Source of the DNA: JBBQXY01 sp051004815
GTDB taxonomy: Bacteria; Chloroflexota; Ktedonobacteria; Ktedonobacterales; Ktedonobacteraceae
Length of the DNA: 64,000 bases
Reading direction: 5' to 3'
NCBI GenBank assembly: GCA_051004815.1
Contig: JBPCJY010000240.1
Coordinates: forward strand, 1 to 64,000
Shown here: positions 27,210 to 35,359 of the stretch, piece after piece
Layout of the letters: each line of letters opens with the position of its first letter
Numbering within the stretch: the stretch's first letter is position 1
Translations under genes and position numbers: made by a program
The notes under the pieces: model-generated
The model's input: the letters and a program-made list of their open reading frames with translations, nothing else
Database searches by the model: none
Told to the model about the DNA's origin: nothing

Positions 27210-27866
27210 TCAACTATCATCCTCAGCACTTTCTTCCGAACCTAATTCGCGCCATAAAGCTTGCACTGTCCGTTTCGTGACATCATAACCAAAGCCTCGG
27301 CGTTGCAAAAAGGAACCGAGGCGAGTACGGAACGTAGCAAAATCCATTTTGGGAATGCGTATCAGCGAGAGAGCTTTCTTGCGACCAGCACGCAGCGCGA
27401 GTTCCGCGTCATTCTCGTCGCTAATGGCCTCATCAACGACGGCACGTTCAACGCCTTTCATGCGCAATTCGTTTTTGAGGGCGCGTGCGCCACGCGGGCT
27501 AAATTGCTCGCGGTTTTCTACCCAGAACGTGGTAAAGGCCTCGTCATTGATCAGATCAAGTCGCTCTAACCGTGCTAGCGTATCCTCAATCACCTCAGCG
27601 GGCGTCTCTTTGCGACGCAGATAGCGGCGCACCTCCTCGCGACTACGCGGGCGATACGAGAGGAAGTTATAGGCGCGTCCAACCGCCTGTTGCAGAGCCT
27701 CTTCGTGGCGCAACTGCTCCAACTGCTGGGGCGATAATTCTTGCTCCACCTCCAGCCCCATCTGTAAAATCACAGCGGCATTCGCACCAAGCAAAAAGCG
27801 ACCATCGACAAAAACATTGACGCGTTCAGCATCCGTAACCTGCGGTTCAAGAGCAGTAATTTTCAT
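27210..27866 (-). CDS. recX: RecX-family regulator of RecA
   Basis: 218 residues from the ATG at 27866. The RecX fold is clear: YNFLSYRPRSREEVRRYLRRKE, RLERLDLINDEAFTTFWVEN and RRGFGYDVTKRTVQALW. RecX caps RecA filaments and inhibits recombinase activity. A longer frame to 28001 runs into a dispersed repeat element and is rejected as the protein start. No recA gene is seen in this window. It follows the S-component-like gene by 17 bases on the same strand. Confidence 0.88.
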   Translation of the reverse strand: MKITALEPQVTDAERVNVFVDGRFLLGANAAVILQMGLEVEQELSPQQLEQLRHEEALQQAVGRAYNFLSYRPRSREEVRRYLRRKETPAEVIEDTLARLERLDLINDEAFTTFWVENREQFSPRGARALKNELRMKGVERAVVDEAISDENDAELALRAGRKKALSLIRIPKMDFATFRTRLGSFLQRRGFGYDVTKRTVQALWRELGSEESAEDDS

Positions 27867-27920
27867 AGCCTTACTATACCACCCTACTCTTAAGAGGGCA
27901 ATGCGAAGCCGATGGGGAGT

Positions 27921-28000
27921 GCAGAGGGTCCGCCCTTTGCCGGGGTCTGGGGTGTCCCCAGAAAATCCCTTTTTTTCTTTATCCGCCGCCGTAGGCGGCA
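27921..28000. repeat. Dispersed hairpin repeat, copy 1
   Basis: Two hairpins in a row (AGGGTCCGCCCT and CTGGGGTGTCCCCAG) and then CCGCCGTAGGCGGC. The same order recurs at 59.75 kb. The first stem differs between the copies but stays paired. Non-coding; it overlaps only a spurious recX extension. Confidence 0.65.
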
Positions 28001-28129
28001 CAGAAAAGACAGCGAAGCTGTGAAAAGAATGAATGAGTGGAAAGTTACCTTACAAACGTTTGATAGGGGAAGGCTGAGGGAAAATTCATCCAACCGGGCG
28101 GCTGAATGAAATTGAAGATTGCGCACTAA

Positions 28130-28564
28130 CTAAGAGAGCACAACCTCGGTTTCCGCTAAGGCATTGGCATAAGCATCGGTCGCTGGCAGCATCTCGATGA
28201 GTGGGACATGCTTGGCCTCGGTAATGTGATTATCGGCATCAACGAAAACGATATGCGGCTCCAGTGAACGAATTTCCTGCTCGTTGAACTGCCCATAGCT
28301 CATAATAATGACGATATCACCCTCGGCGGTCAGACGAGCGGCGGCTCCATTCAAGCAAATGACGCCCGAACCACGAGCACCAGCGATAGTATAGGTTTCC
28401 AGGCGTGTACCATTGTTGACATTGACAACTTGTACCTTCTCATACGGATAGATGTCGGCGGCGTCCAACAAATCCTGATCGATGGTGATACTGCCAATGT
28501 AGTTGAGGTTGGCCTGTGTGACTGTTGCGCGGTGAATCTTCCCTTTGCACATTGTGCGCTGCAT
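28130..28564 (-). CDS. panD: Aspartate 1-decarboxylase
   Basis: 144 residues from the ATG at 28564, followed by [17 protein letters not shown], matching the usual PanD N-terminus. The self-processing site is Gly24-Ser25 (NYIGSITID), which creates the pyruvoyl group. Other conserved blocks are [32 protein letters not shown] and VFVDADN. It makes beta-alanine from L-aspartate for pantothenate and CoA synthesis. Longer in-frame extension to 28780 has no RBS and no similarity. No panB or panC is near; the next reverse-strand gene upstream is the small 85-residue gene. Confidence 0.95.
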   Translation of the reverse strand: MQRTMCKGKIHRATVTQANLNYIGSITIDQDLLDAADIYPYEKVQVVNVNNGTRLETYTIAGARGSGVICLNGAAARLTAEGDIVIIMSYGQFNEQEIRSLEPHIVFVDADNHITEAKHVPLIEMLPATDAYANALAETEVVLS

Positions 28565-28712
28565 AAGTGATTGTTTCCTTTCTGGATACAACTTTTGCCA
28601 GGGGGCGCATTGAATTTCCCCTACTATTATATTTAACGACGTAACTGCAAGATAGGAACAATCCCCCCAAAACTCACAGAAAATGTGCAATAATACCACC
28701 GCACAAGAGGTT

Positions 28713-28970
28713 TCAGGAGGAGCTTCCTGGCGTAGAGAGCAGAGCAAGCGCATAGGCTTCGACCGCACTTTGCGCATCATACATCTTGTCGCCCAGCATT
28801 AAACGATAGTGGCATTTCCAACGACGGGCAGCCCAGGGAGCCAATCGAATAAGCGTATAGGTCTCAACATGTGATTCTAACGCCTCGCGGAGAGCCACTT
28901 CGTCCAGATTGGTGAAGCCATGTTGAGCAAGTTGTTGTTGCAATTCTGCTGCTAGCATCGGCGTGGTCAA
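28713..28970 (-). CDS. Small hypothetical protein, 85 residues
   Basis: No recognised family. It starts with TTG whose last bases overlap the upstream DUF402 gene's stop as TTGA, so it looks translationally coupled; an ATG 4 codons in is the alternative. The sequence is helical ([27 protein letters not shown]), with a basic middle ([14 protein letters not shown]). It sits between DUF402 and panD on one strand. Confidence 0.6.
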   Translation of the reverse strand: MTTPMLAAELQQQLAQHGFTNLDEVALREALESHVETYTLIRLAPWAARRWKCHYRLMLGDKMYDAQSAVEAYALALLSTPGSSS

Positions 28971-29521
28971 CGTTGTAGTACGGCCTGTATTTCTTCCGCC
29001 TTCATTGTTTCAAAATCGGTGCGTGGAAGACGTTGTGGGAGAGTGCTGAAAGGGCCAGTCCATTTTTTAGCATGCTGTTCCAGCCAGTCTAGTACCTCGA
29101 AAGACTTCTGGCGCGACTGCTCAACGATAGGATAGCGTTGCGCGGCCCAGTCGAACACTTCCTGGTCTTTGGTATAGACGCTGCCGTCTTCACGGATTAC
29201 CACATCTATATAGAGATCAACGTAGACAATATCACGCGTTGCTCTGATGTATTGTGGAGAGGGCAAGATGACATCACAGTAGCCACTGGCGAAACTGCCA
29301 TCTGGATGATACCCAAGAATGATGGTAAACCAACTTTCGGACCAGAAATAGGCCAACGAGTGCTTCTGGGAGATCCATGTGCCTGGTTTCCAGTGCATAG
29401 GTGTGCCAATCGGTGCCCAGACACAGGCATATGTATTGCTGATAGGTAGCAAGTAGCCCTGCCACGCTCCCCATTGATCGCCATTGACCAGCATTTTACG
29501 GACATTGACCTCTTGTAGCAT
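28967..29521 (-). CDS. DUF402 family protein
   Basis: 184 residues from the ATG at 29521, with AAGGG upstream. The conserved DUF402 core reads WFTIILGYHPDGSFASGYCDVILP, followed by IVYVDLYIDVVIREDGSVYTKDQEVFD. The fold is a phosphatase/RNA-binding type seen in small bacterial proteins linked to RNA metabolism. The exact substrate is unknown. Its stop overlaps the next gene by TTGA. The reverse-strand promoter should lie in the 400 bases upstream, where only a palindrome is visible. Confidence 0.82.
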   Translation of the reverse strand: MLQEVNVRKMLVNGDQWGAWQGYLLPISNTYACVWAPIGTPMHWKPGTWISQKHSLAYFWSESWFTIILGYHPDGSFASGYCDVILPSPQYIRATRDIVYVDLYIDVVIREDGSVYTKDQEVFDWAAQRYPIVEQSRQKSFEVLDWLEQHAKKWTGPFSTLPQRLPRTDFETMKAEEIQAVLQR

Positions 29522-29934
29522 AAACAAGCCCTTCTCTTCCTGATACTGTATACAGAGAAGATTATAGCCTATAGGGGAATATGTCTACCAGTTTAATGCT
29601 CTTGCGGAGTAACTGCTCAGGTTTCCTGATCTAGTTGATTGGCACAATCTGCGACGTAGACGCACAGGTAGCTGCTACACTATCCTGAAACGTGTTCTCG
29701 AACACGTTTCAGGATAGTGTAGCAAAAGCGAGTATTGTGCTCTCAAAGAATACCCGCTTTGCTTTCTATTTGGCTTGAAAGCCGCGAAACTGACAGGCCA
29801 GCACAGGACATCCCCAGATTATCGAACCGTCCCCTCGTGAGGACGAAAACACTTCCCAGCCCTATTCTCTGCGTATCTCGGCCTGAAGTCTGCTGAACAC
29901 CTGTCAGTGAGTCAATGGCCTGATGAGCTGCTGG
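29522..29934. other. Intergenic stretch with one perfect palindrome
   Basis: No gene is seen. It holds the 50-bp palindrome at 29674-29723 and a single imperfect CRISPR-like stem (CGTCCCCTCGTGAGGACG) near 29828-29845 without further copies. Confidence 0.6.
29674..29723. terminator. 50-bp near-perfect palindrome
   Basis: 24-base arms (29674-29697 and 29700-29723), core CACTATCCTGAAACGTGTTC, separated by two bases only. It lies downstream of the LAS-like peptidase gene and upstream of the DUF402 gene, both reverse strand. With a 2-base spacer it favours cruciform or dimer-site binding rather than a normal hairpin loop. Confidence 0.55.
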
Positions 29935-30615
29935 TTAGGGTACCTGGATATGAACATGGCCGCAACTGTCAGGAAAGGTGAGAATGTGGTGCGCCTGAAA
30001 ATCTTTCGCAAGTTGTGGTGGTGTCTGCCCACACTGACTCTGCCCGATGCCCGAGCCCGAGGACAGAAGAGGGAGAATGCTCTGAATCAACTGGATCGAG
30101 GGCTGGTTGCGTCCCGTCACCTGTTGACCATTAAACGTGCTGAAGTCGACGGCGTGCCCGCTGTAATGAGCAACGTGAGCGGGATGAACACCGCCAGCTA
30201 TTTCGTTCACGCCCACCTTGTGACCAGAGGCGGCTGCCGCAAGAATGATTTGCAGCAGGAGCGGTTGGACCGTTGTGGACCCCCCTGGGCCTGATTGATC
30301 ATGTGATGGGTCATTATAGCTGGATCGAGCCGCCTTTTGACCATTGGCCAGTTCGACGATGTTACAATAGGCAGTAGCGTGGTCGATCTTACCGGTACAA
30401 TAGACCCCGTCTGTCTTACCGCCTGGATGGCTTTTTGCGAGCACTATATTTGGATTACTGAGTATTTTCTTTGCCAGAGCTATATCCTGCATACTAATCG
30501 AGCCTGCTGCATAGATATGCATCGAGTTTCCTACCATTGGGCCGAAAATGGCACTGGCGATGAAGAACAGTACTGCGAGAGGGAGAATGAGTTTCCATTT
30601 GAGAAAGTGTTTCAT
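29935..30615 (-). CDS. Secreted LAS-type (M15-like) peptidase-like protein
   Basis: 226 residues. An N-terminal signal peptide (LILPLAVLFFIASAIFGPMVG) gives an extracytoplasmic protein. The zinc-site pattern of the LAS family is visible: H150-x6-D157 in HYSGHAVDF and a C-terminal HVH (220-222) in CGHVHIQVP. Known members cleave D-Ala crosslinks or peptidoglycan stems. Four Cys residues could form disulfides. The overall similarity outside the motif is low, so the activity is likely but unproved. ATG at 30615, AAGGG upstream. Confidence 0.65.
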   Translation of the reverse strand: MKHFLKWKLILPLAVLFFIASAIFGPMVGNSMHIYAAGSISMQDIALAKKILSNPNIVLAKSHPGGKTDGVYCTGKIDHATAYCNIVELANGQKAARSSYNDPSHDQSGPGGSTTVQPLLLQIILAAAASGHKVGVNEIAGGVHPAHVAHYSGHAVDFSTFNGQQVTGRNQPSIQLIQSILPLLSSGSGIGQSQCGQTPPQLAKDFQAHHILTFPDSCGHVHIQVP

Positions 30616-31274
30616 ATTTTTCCCTTCAAATTACAAATAACTGGCTATACTCTCAGAGGTCTGGACCATCATTCAGATAAGAAAGTCCCTGTAGATCAAA
30701 GTCGGGTGATATATAAGGTGCATTAAGACCACTCCCACTAGCTCAGTGTATCGGGAAGAAGTAGAATGCGCATTGAGAGGAGGTTAAGAAGTAGGAGTAA
30801 ACCGATGTAATCGGTTAATGTTTCTCAATACCATTTCAAAACGTGTCTTCTCATCTACGACTCTTCCTCAATTCGCCACCAATATCAAATTGACGGAGAG
30901 CCCAAAACTGACAGCAAAACCGATAGACAACCGCTTACAACGGCGGACACCAGCGAACAAAACGGAGCGAAACGACCCTTAACAACCCGCTCGAAGACGC
31001 CCCGATAAGCCTCAAAAACTTGCGTGGTATAATGACGCTGTAAACCAAACTACAAGCATACCAGTACAGCATTCCGCTTTCTACCTCATACGAAGCAAAT
31101 AACCTCAACGAAGTAGCCATCCGCTACAGCAAACTTGACAGCAAAAGCCTTTCTCCTCACTTCATTCAAGCTCAATTGGTAAAAGTATGCTATGATGCGT
31201 CTGATATACTCAGGCAGAGTATTTACTCTTAGTTTTCTGACTTAGGTTCACTATAGAGCGAAGGAAGAAGTGCA
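30616..31274. other. Intergenic stretch with the left copy of a duplicated promoter
   Basis: No gene is supported over about 660 bases. The notable item is the left 40-bp direct repeat at 31007-31046. It carries TGGTATAAT, an extended -10 that faces the pentapeptide gene 230 bases downstream. Confidence 0.6.
31007..31046 (+). repeat. Left copy of a 40-bp direct repeat with a TGGTATAAT promoter
   Basis: AAGCCTCAAA, five variable bases, then GCGTGGTATAATGACGCTG and TAAACC. Thirty-five of 40 bases equal the copy at 33527-33566, exactly 2520 bases away. TATAAT at 31028-31033. Confidence 0.85.
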
Positions 31275-32126
31275 ATGAAAACGTGGCTTCATTCATTGCG
31301 GCAGAAACTACATCACTATCGAGTAGCTATTGGAGTCACTGCAATTATACTCGTCGTAGTCATCGCGCTGATTCTCGCTGGCTACTGGTTCGATTGGACT
31401 GGCTTTAATGGCTATAACAAAGTAACAATAACACACATCATTAGTGGTACAAATGTTGGTACATCCACCAGAACCGAAGAGTACCAGCCAAGAAAAGCAC
31501 TTTGGGACTGGTTACAACTGCTTATTATCCCACTGGTGTTAGCGATTGCTGCATTACTATTCAATCTTGCTACTACTCGCACTGAACAAAATATTGCAGC
31601 AAAGCGTTACGAACAAGACCAGAAGATTGCAGCAAAACGCTACGAACAAGACCAGGAAATTGCACTTGACAAGCAAAGAGAAGATCTCTTACAGACTTAC
31701 CTTGATCGTATGTCAGAGTTGTTGTTGAAAGAAAAGCTACGTTCATCAGAAGCTAGTTCTGAGGTACGCAATGTGGCACGAGTACGAACCATCACCATCC
31801 TTTTTCAGTTAGATGCGAGACGTATAGGGTATGTCTTCGCATTTCTACGTGAATCTGGACTAATGTCTACCAAACCGAACAGCAGTATTGTTAGCTTGAA
31901 TCAAGCTGACCTTAAAAAGATCAATTTTAGCCAAGCTGACCTCAGTAGAGCCACCCTCAATGGAGCCGACCTCAGTGAAGCCGATCTCAGTGAAGCCGAC
32001 CTCAGTGAAGCCGATCTCAGTGAAGCCAACCTGGAAGGTATTAGCGGTATTACCATTGAAGAATTGGAGGAGAAAGCCAAAACACTTCAAGACGCTTTTA
32101 TGTTCGATGGTTCAAAACACTCCTAA
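31275..32126 (+). CDS. Membrane protein with coiled-coil and pentapeptide repeats
   Basis: 283 residues. Two membrane helices (residues about 17-40 and 78-98) flank an extracytoplasmic loop. A coiled coil of KRYEQDQ repeats (about 103-160) leads to a helical region with VARVRTITILFQLDARRIGYVFAFLRESGL and then a pentapeptide tract A(D/N)L(S/x)x near 210-255. Pentapeptide repeats form a rigid beta-helix. The tract contains two exact 30-bp tandem copies, so it is probably variable in length. The function is unknown; a membrane-anchored scaffold is the simplest reading. Confidence 0.75.
   Translation: MKTWLHSLRQKLHHYRVAIGVTAIILVVVIALILAGYWFDWTGFNGYNKVTITHIISGTNVGTSTRTEEYQPRKALWDWLQLLIIPLVLAIAALLFNLATTRTEQNIAAKRYEQDQKIAAKRYEQDQEIALDKQREDLLQTYLDRMSELLLKEKLRSSEASSEVRNVARVRTITILFQLDARRIGYVFAFLRESGLMSTKPNSSIVSLNQADLKKINFSQADLSRATLNGADLSEADLSEADLSEADLSEANLEGISGITIEELEEKAKTLQDAFMFDGSKHS
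31965..32024 (+). repeat. Two exact 30-bp tandem repeats inside the pentapeptide tract
   Basis: Each unit encodes two ADLSE pentapeptides. The copies at 31965-31994 and 31995-32024 are identical, including the alternating GAC/GAT codons, so the expansion is recent. Confidence 0.85.
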
Positions 32127-32144
32127 TTTGCAACCTTGCAGTTC

Positions 32145-32365
32145 TTATAAGTGCTTAAACACATCATCCATCTTCTTTGCCGCCTCTTGTTGCATAGAAG
32201 GCAAAACATGAGAATACACATCTAAGGTCATCGCTATAGAGCTATGACCTAAAAGCTCTTGTACCACCTTTGGATGAACACCGGCAACTAACAAAATCGT
32301 TGCCGCAGATTATGGAAGCACATATGAGGAAGGCCAGCAGCGAAGAAACTGCTCAAAGAGGAGAT
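32145..32365 (-). pseudogene. Remnant of a tyrosine recombinase (integrase) C-terminus
   Basis: Reverse-strand translation gives AGLPHMCFHNLR in one frame, then ATILLVAGVHPK and VVQELLGHSSIAMTLDVYSHV in another, ending in a stop at 32145. This is the catalytic C-terminus of a phage-type integrase with the Tyr (DVYSHV) intact. About ten bases are missing near 32303, at the place of the RHTC motif, which shifts the frame and removes that region. No N-terminal half is visible upstream, where a hairpin stands. Confidence 0.82.
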
Positions 32366-32366
32366 A

Positions 32367-32401
32367 AACAAGCAGATTACTATCCATGTGGTCTGCTTGT
32401 T
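32367..32401. terminator. Hairpin next to the integrase remnant
   Basis: The 10-bp stem AACAAGCAGA/TCTGCTTGTT around a 15-base loop lies at the broken end of the integrase remnant and could be a trace of the lost segment. Confidence 0.4.
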
Positions 32402-32475
32402 CGTGTTAAGTTGCTGTTATTTAGCGGGTTTCTTCTAATCAAACATGGTACAATCCCTCTTGTGTCATTGTACAA

Positions 32476-32736
32476 TCACAAAAGGTGATCATAATCTGTA
32501 TGTGTTCCAATAAAATACCAATAAATTGTGTCACCCTTCCATGTGCCTATGGCTCGATAGTTTTTATTTACTCGTACAGAATACCAGGATTTTGCCTTGT
32601 TAATGCACTTAAAGTGGAGACTTGGATGATACGGATTCTCTTTAAAAATGCGATAGGCGGAGATTGCCTGTTTTTGCACATCATTCGGTAACTGAGCAAA
32701 TAATTCGCGAAATTCTTTTGTCCGTATACTTTTCAC
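32476..32736 (-). CDS. RelE/ParE-superfamily toxin-like protein
   Basis: 86 residues. The compact fold shows FRELFAQLPNDVQKQAISAYRIFKENP, then SWYSVRVNKNYRAIGTWKGD and YWYFIGTHTDYDHLL. The basic core and Tyr/His-rich tail fit RelE-like mRNA interferases or ParE. It starts with GTG, and its GTGA overlaps the upstream stop, so it is translated with the 115-residue gene. In type II modules the antitoxin comes first, which this order matches. Whether it is active is unknown. Confidence 0.75.
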   Translation of the reverse strand: MKSIRTKEFRELFAQLPNDVQKQAISAYRIFKENPYHPSLHFKCINKAKSWYSVRVNKNYRAIGTWKGDTIYWYFIGTHTDYDHLL

Positions 32737-33080
32737 TCAACTGCAAAGCCGCCTTCTTCTGTTTCTCCCGCAGCAACTTGTCGCTCCGCTTCTTTGGCAA
32801 GCCGATCCAATCCTGCTTGCACATGGGGCTGAGCGAACAAGATATCCCATTCCATGTCTTCTTCATCGGTAAAGTCATCGCCAATTTCTGGTAGTGAGGT
32901 AGTGCGAAGGTATTCCATATGAGTATCTCGTATCATGGAGTTTACTTCGGTTACCACTGCTTTTGCGTCTAATACCATACGGTCGGAATTAAATGTGCTA
33001 GGCTGAGTAGATGGAAGGCGAACATAGCTATAGCCATAGACGTAGCCAGTTTTCTCCTTGATGGTGAAAGTAGCATTCAT
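32733..33080 (-). CDS. Probable antitoxin-position protein, 115 residues
   Basis: No known antitoxin family is recognised. The N-terminus (MNATFTIKEKTGYVYGYSYVRLP) is beta-rich. The middle (DDFTDEEDMEWDIL) is acidic and the end helical (LDRLAKEAERQVAAGE). The fact that it directly overlaps the RelE-like gene by four bases and precedes it makes it the antitoxin candidate. The ATG overlaps the upstream stop as ATGA, so three genes run as one coupled unit. Confidence 0.65.
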   Translation of the reverse strand: MNATFTIKEKTGYVYGYSYVRLPSTQPSTFNSDRMVLDAKAVVTEVNSMIRDTHMEYLRTTSLPEIGDDFTDEEDMEWDILFAQPHVQAGLDRLAKEAERQVAAGETEEGGFAVE

Positions 33081-33418
33081 CTTCTTGTCTCCCTTTCATC
33101 ACTTGCATGGGCAGCGTTGTAGTTATCTAAACCTATTTGTAGAGCTTTGATGATCTCTGGTATCAACTGTGGGGCTACAACTGACTTACTAACACATTCA
33201 AATCTAACAGACTGCTTTAACAGCTGTTCTTTATTTGCTTCGGGCGAACCAACGTATGGGGGAATGTGTGTCTCAAAGAAAAAGAGCGTAATCTCATGTT
33301 GTCCAGGCTGTACAATCACATTATTCACATACTGATTGCGTATGGTATCAGGAACGTGCCACTCAATAGGAAGCGTGACGCCTTGTGATGATTGGTCTTC
33401 TTGCTCTATTTCACTCAT
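33077..33418 (-). CDS. DUF3467-like small protein, first gene of the RelE operon
   Basis: 113 residues from the ATG at 33418; a longer frame is open upstream. The segment IRNQYVNNVIVQPGQHEITLFFFE and then VRFECVSKSVVAPQLIPEIIKALQ fits the DUF3467 pattern of a Tyr-Asn motif followed by a beta-hairpin and a C-terminal helix. Its function is unknown. It is the promoter-proximal gene of a three-gene coupled operon, back to back with the fumarase promoter. Confidence 0.6.
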   Translation of the reverse strand: MSEIEQEDQSSQGVTLPIEWHVPDTIRNQYVNNVIVQPGQHEITLFFFETHIPPYVGSPEANKEQLLKQSVRFECVSKSVVAPQLIPEIIKALQIGLDNYNAAHASDERETRR

Positions 33419-33526
33419 GGGTATCTCTTTCTCAACTAAAGTATGGCTCATCCTAACTATAAACTATATCGGCAAAAATCGCAACTTATCGATCAGGTTG
33501 TATCGGCTGAAAGAGCAGTACTCATA

Positions 33527-33566
33527 AAGCCTCAAATCCCCGCGTGGTATAATGACGCTGTAAACC
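33527..33566 (+). repeat. Right copy of the 40-bp direct repeat, fumarase promoter
   Basis: Same sequence as 31007-31046 with five changes. TATAAT at 33548-33553 lies about 46 bases before the fumarase start, a natural promoter distance, so this copy is probably the original promoter. Confidence 0.8.
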
Positions 33567-33598
33567 TCTATCTAGCGACGGCCAATAAACAAGGAGAA

Positions 33599-35014
33599 AT
33601 GCTTGTGCATAGTATAGATGAGACTCGTGTCGAGCGTGACTCGATGGGCGAGATGAACGTACCGGCTGACGCCTACTATGGTGCCAGCACGCAGCGGGCG
33701 GTGCTTAATTTCCCGATTAGCGATCTGCGCTTCCCGCGTGCCTTTATTCGTGCGTTGGGGCAGATCAAGCAGGCGGCTGCCCAGACAAATGAAGCTCTGG
33801 GGACAGTTGACCCGCGGATTGCCGGGGCGATTGTCCAGGCCGCCCAAGAAGTGATTGACGGCAAACTGGACAGCCACTTTGTGCTCGATATTTTTCAGAC
33901 TGGCTCCGGAACCTCGACCAACATGAATGCCAACGAGGTCATCGCGAACCGCGCCAGTGAACTGCTCGGTGACTCACGCGGCTCGCGTAAAGTACATCCC
34001 AACGACCATGTAAACTTTGGGCAATCGTCAAACGATGTCATTCCAACGGCAATGCACCTCTCGGCCCTGGTCAGTATTGAACACGACCTGATCCCGGCTT
34101 TGCAACAATTACAGCAAGCTTTGCAACAAAAATCCGACGAGTTCATGCCAGTGGTGAAGACTGGTCGTACCCATTTGCAGGATGCTACCCCCATACGCCT
34201 GGGACAAGAGTTCCTGGGCTACGTGGGCCAGATCGAGCGTGGTATTGCGCGTATGGGTCACGCACAGAGCGAGCTAGCAGAGGTAGCCCTGGGCGGCACC
34301 GCCGTCGGTACAGGTGTCAACACGCACCCGGAATTTTCCGCTCGCGTCTGCCAGCGTCTTTCGGAGATGAACGGTGTGACGGTACACGAGACCAGCAACC
34401 ACTTCCAGGCACAAAACACGCTGGACAATATCGTGGAAACGAGCGGCTCGCTCAATACACTGGCGGTTAGCCTGATGAAAATTGCCAACGATATTCGCTG
34501 GCTCGGCTCTGGCCCACGCGCTGGTATCGGTGAAATTGACCTACCCACCGTGCAGCCCGGTAGCTCCATCATGCCCGGTAAGGTCAATCCCGTGATTGCC
34601 GAATCGGTCTGTATGGCCTGTGCGCAGGTGATGGGCAACCATACCACGATCACCGTGGCCGGCCAATCCGGCAATTTTGAGATCAACGTCATGATGCCGG
34701 TAACAGCTTATAATCTCCTGCAATCCATCAGCTTGTTGGCTGCCGTGGCACGCAACTTTAGCGAACAGTGTATTCAAGGTGTGCAAGCAACTAGCAGAGG
34801 GCCAGAGATGGTAGAGCGCGGCCTGGCTATCTGTACCGCCCTGGCACCTATCATTGGCTATGATGCCGCCGCCAACATTTCCAAGATAGCCTATAAGACA
34901 GGCAAGACCGTGCGTGAGGTAGCCCGTGAAAAAACCTCCCTGACAGAGGAAGAGCTTGAGCGCATCCTTGACCCCGCCAGCATGACCAAACCCGGCTTGG
35001 AGGGTGGTGCGTAG
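33599..35014 (+). CDS. fumC: Fumarate hydratase, class II
   Basis: 471 residues. Class II signature motifs are present: VERDSMGEMNVPADAYYGASTQRA, SGTSTNMNANEVIA, HPNDHVNFGQSSNDV and GSSIMPGKVNP. It converts fumarate and L-malate in the TCA cycle and has no iron-sulfur cluster. AAGGAG is only two bases from the ATG at 33599 and about eight from the GTG two codons later, so the GTG at 33605 may be the actual start. The first frame extends back to 33443 without similarity. Confidence 0.97.
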   Translation: MLVHSIDETRVERDSMGEMNVPADAYYGASTQRAVLNFPISDLRFPRAFIRALGQIKQAAAQTNEALGTVDPRIAGAIVQAAQEVIDGKLDSHFVLDIFQTGSGTSTNMNANEVIANRASELLGDSRGSRKVHPNDHVNFGQSSNDVIPTAMHLSALVSIEHDLIPALQQLQQALQQKSDEFMPVVKTGRTHLQDATPIRLGQEFLGYVGQIERGIARMGHAQSELAEVALGGTAVGTGVNTHPEFSARVCQRLSEMNGVTVHETSNHFQAQNTLDNIVETSGSLNTLAVSLMKIANDIRWLGSGPRAGIGEIDLPTVQPGSSIMPGKVNPVIAESVCMACAQVMGNHTTITVAGQSGNFEINVMMPVTAYNLLQSISLLAAVARNFSEQCIQGVQATSRGPEMVERGLAICTALAPIIGYDAAANISKIAYKTGKTVREVAREKTSLTEEELERILDPASMTKPGLEGGA

Positions 35015-35109
35015 GGACAACACCCTGCCTGGGGGGCAGGTAATAAGGACGCGGCGGTGGATGCGGGGGCCTTGTGCTCAATACAATTCACTTAAGCCAC
35101 ACCCAGCCG

Positions 35110-35337
35110 CCCCAGGGTACCCGCGAGGGGTACCCCTCCCCATGGACGACCGCGCTTGTCGGGCTACTTCGTCCCTAGGTAGGGGTACCCCTTGCGGGCC
35201 ATACCTTTCGAAGAAGGGGCTATCTCAATGTGTCATCCTGAGCGAGAGCGAAGGATGACACTCCTGAAATCGCTTCGGTTGACTGGCAACATGTCTTCTT
35301 TGAAAGGTATTGCCCCTTGCGGGTACTCTGCTGGGGA
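35110..35337. repeat. Composite of inverted CCCAGGGTACCC repeat units with CATCCTGAGCG hairpin
   Basis: No gene in 35015-35359. Unit B (35110-35147) and the inverted unit C (35171-35205) form a pair. A further diverged unit at 35306-35337 pairs with C through the AAGGTAT/ATACCTT segment. The hairpin TGTCATCCT/AGGATGACA lies inside at 35231-35260; its CATCCTGAGCG motif recurs in many bacterial genomes. Confidence 0.7.
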
Positions 35338-35359
35338 CAAAGATGGGACTTCTATACCC

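Noticed and set aside
27867..28001. N-terminal extension of recX
   Set aside because: It encodes the dispersed repeat rather than RecX sequence and lacks a ribosome site.
28565..28780. N-terminal extension of PanD
   Set aside because: PanD proteins start at MQRTM-like sequences; extension lacks similarity and an RBS.
29828..29845. CRISPR-like repeat CGTCCCCTCGTGAGGACG
   Set aside because: Only one copy; no spacing or further repeats.
34541..35023. Reverse ORF of 160 residues within fumC
   Set aside because: Antisense to a well-conserved enzyme; codon mirror only.
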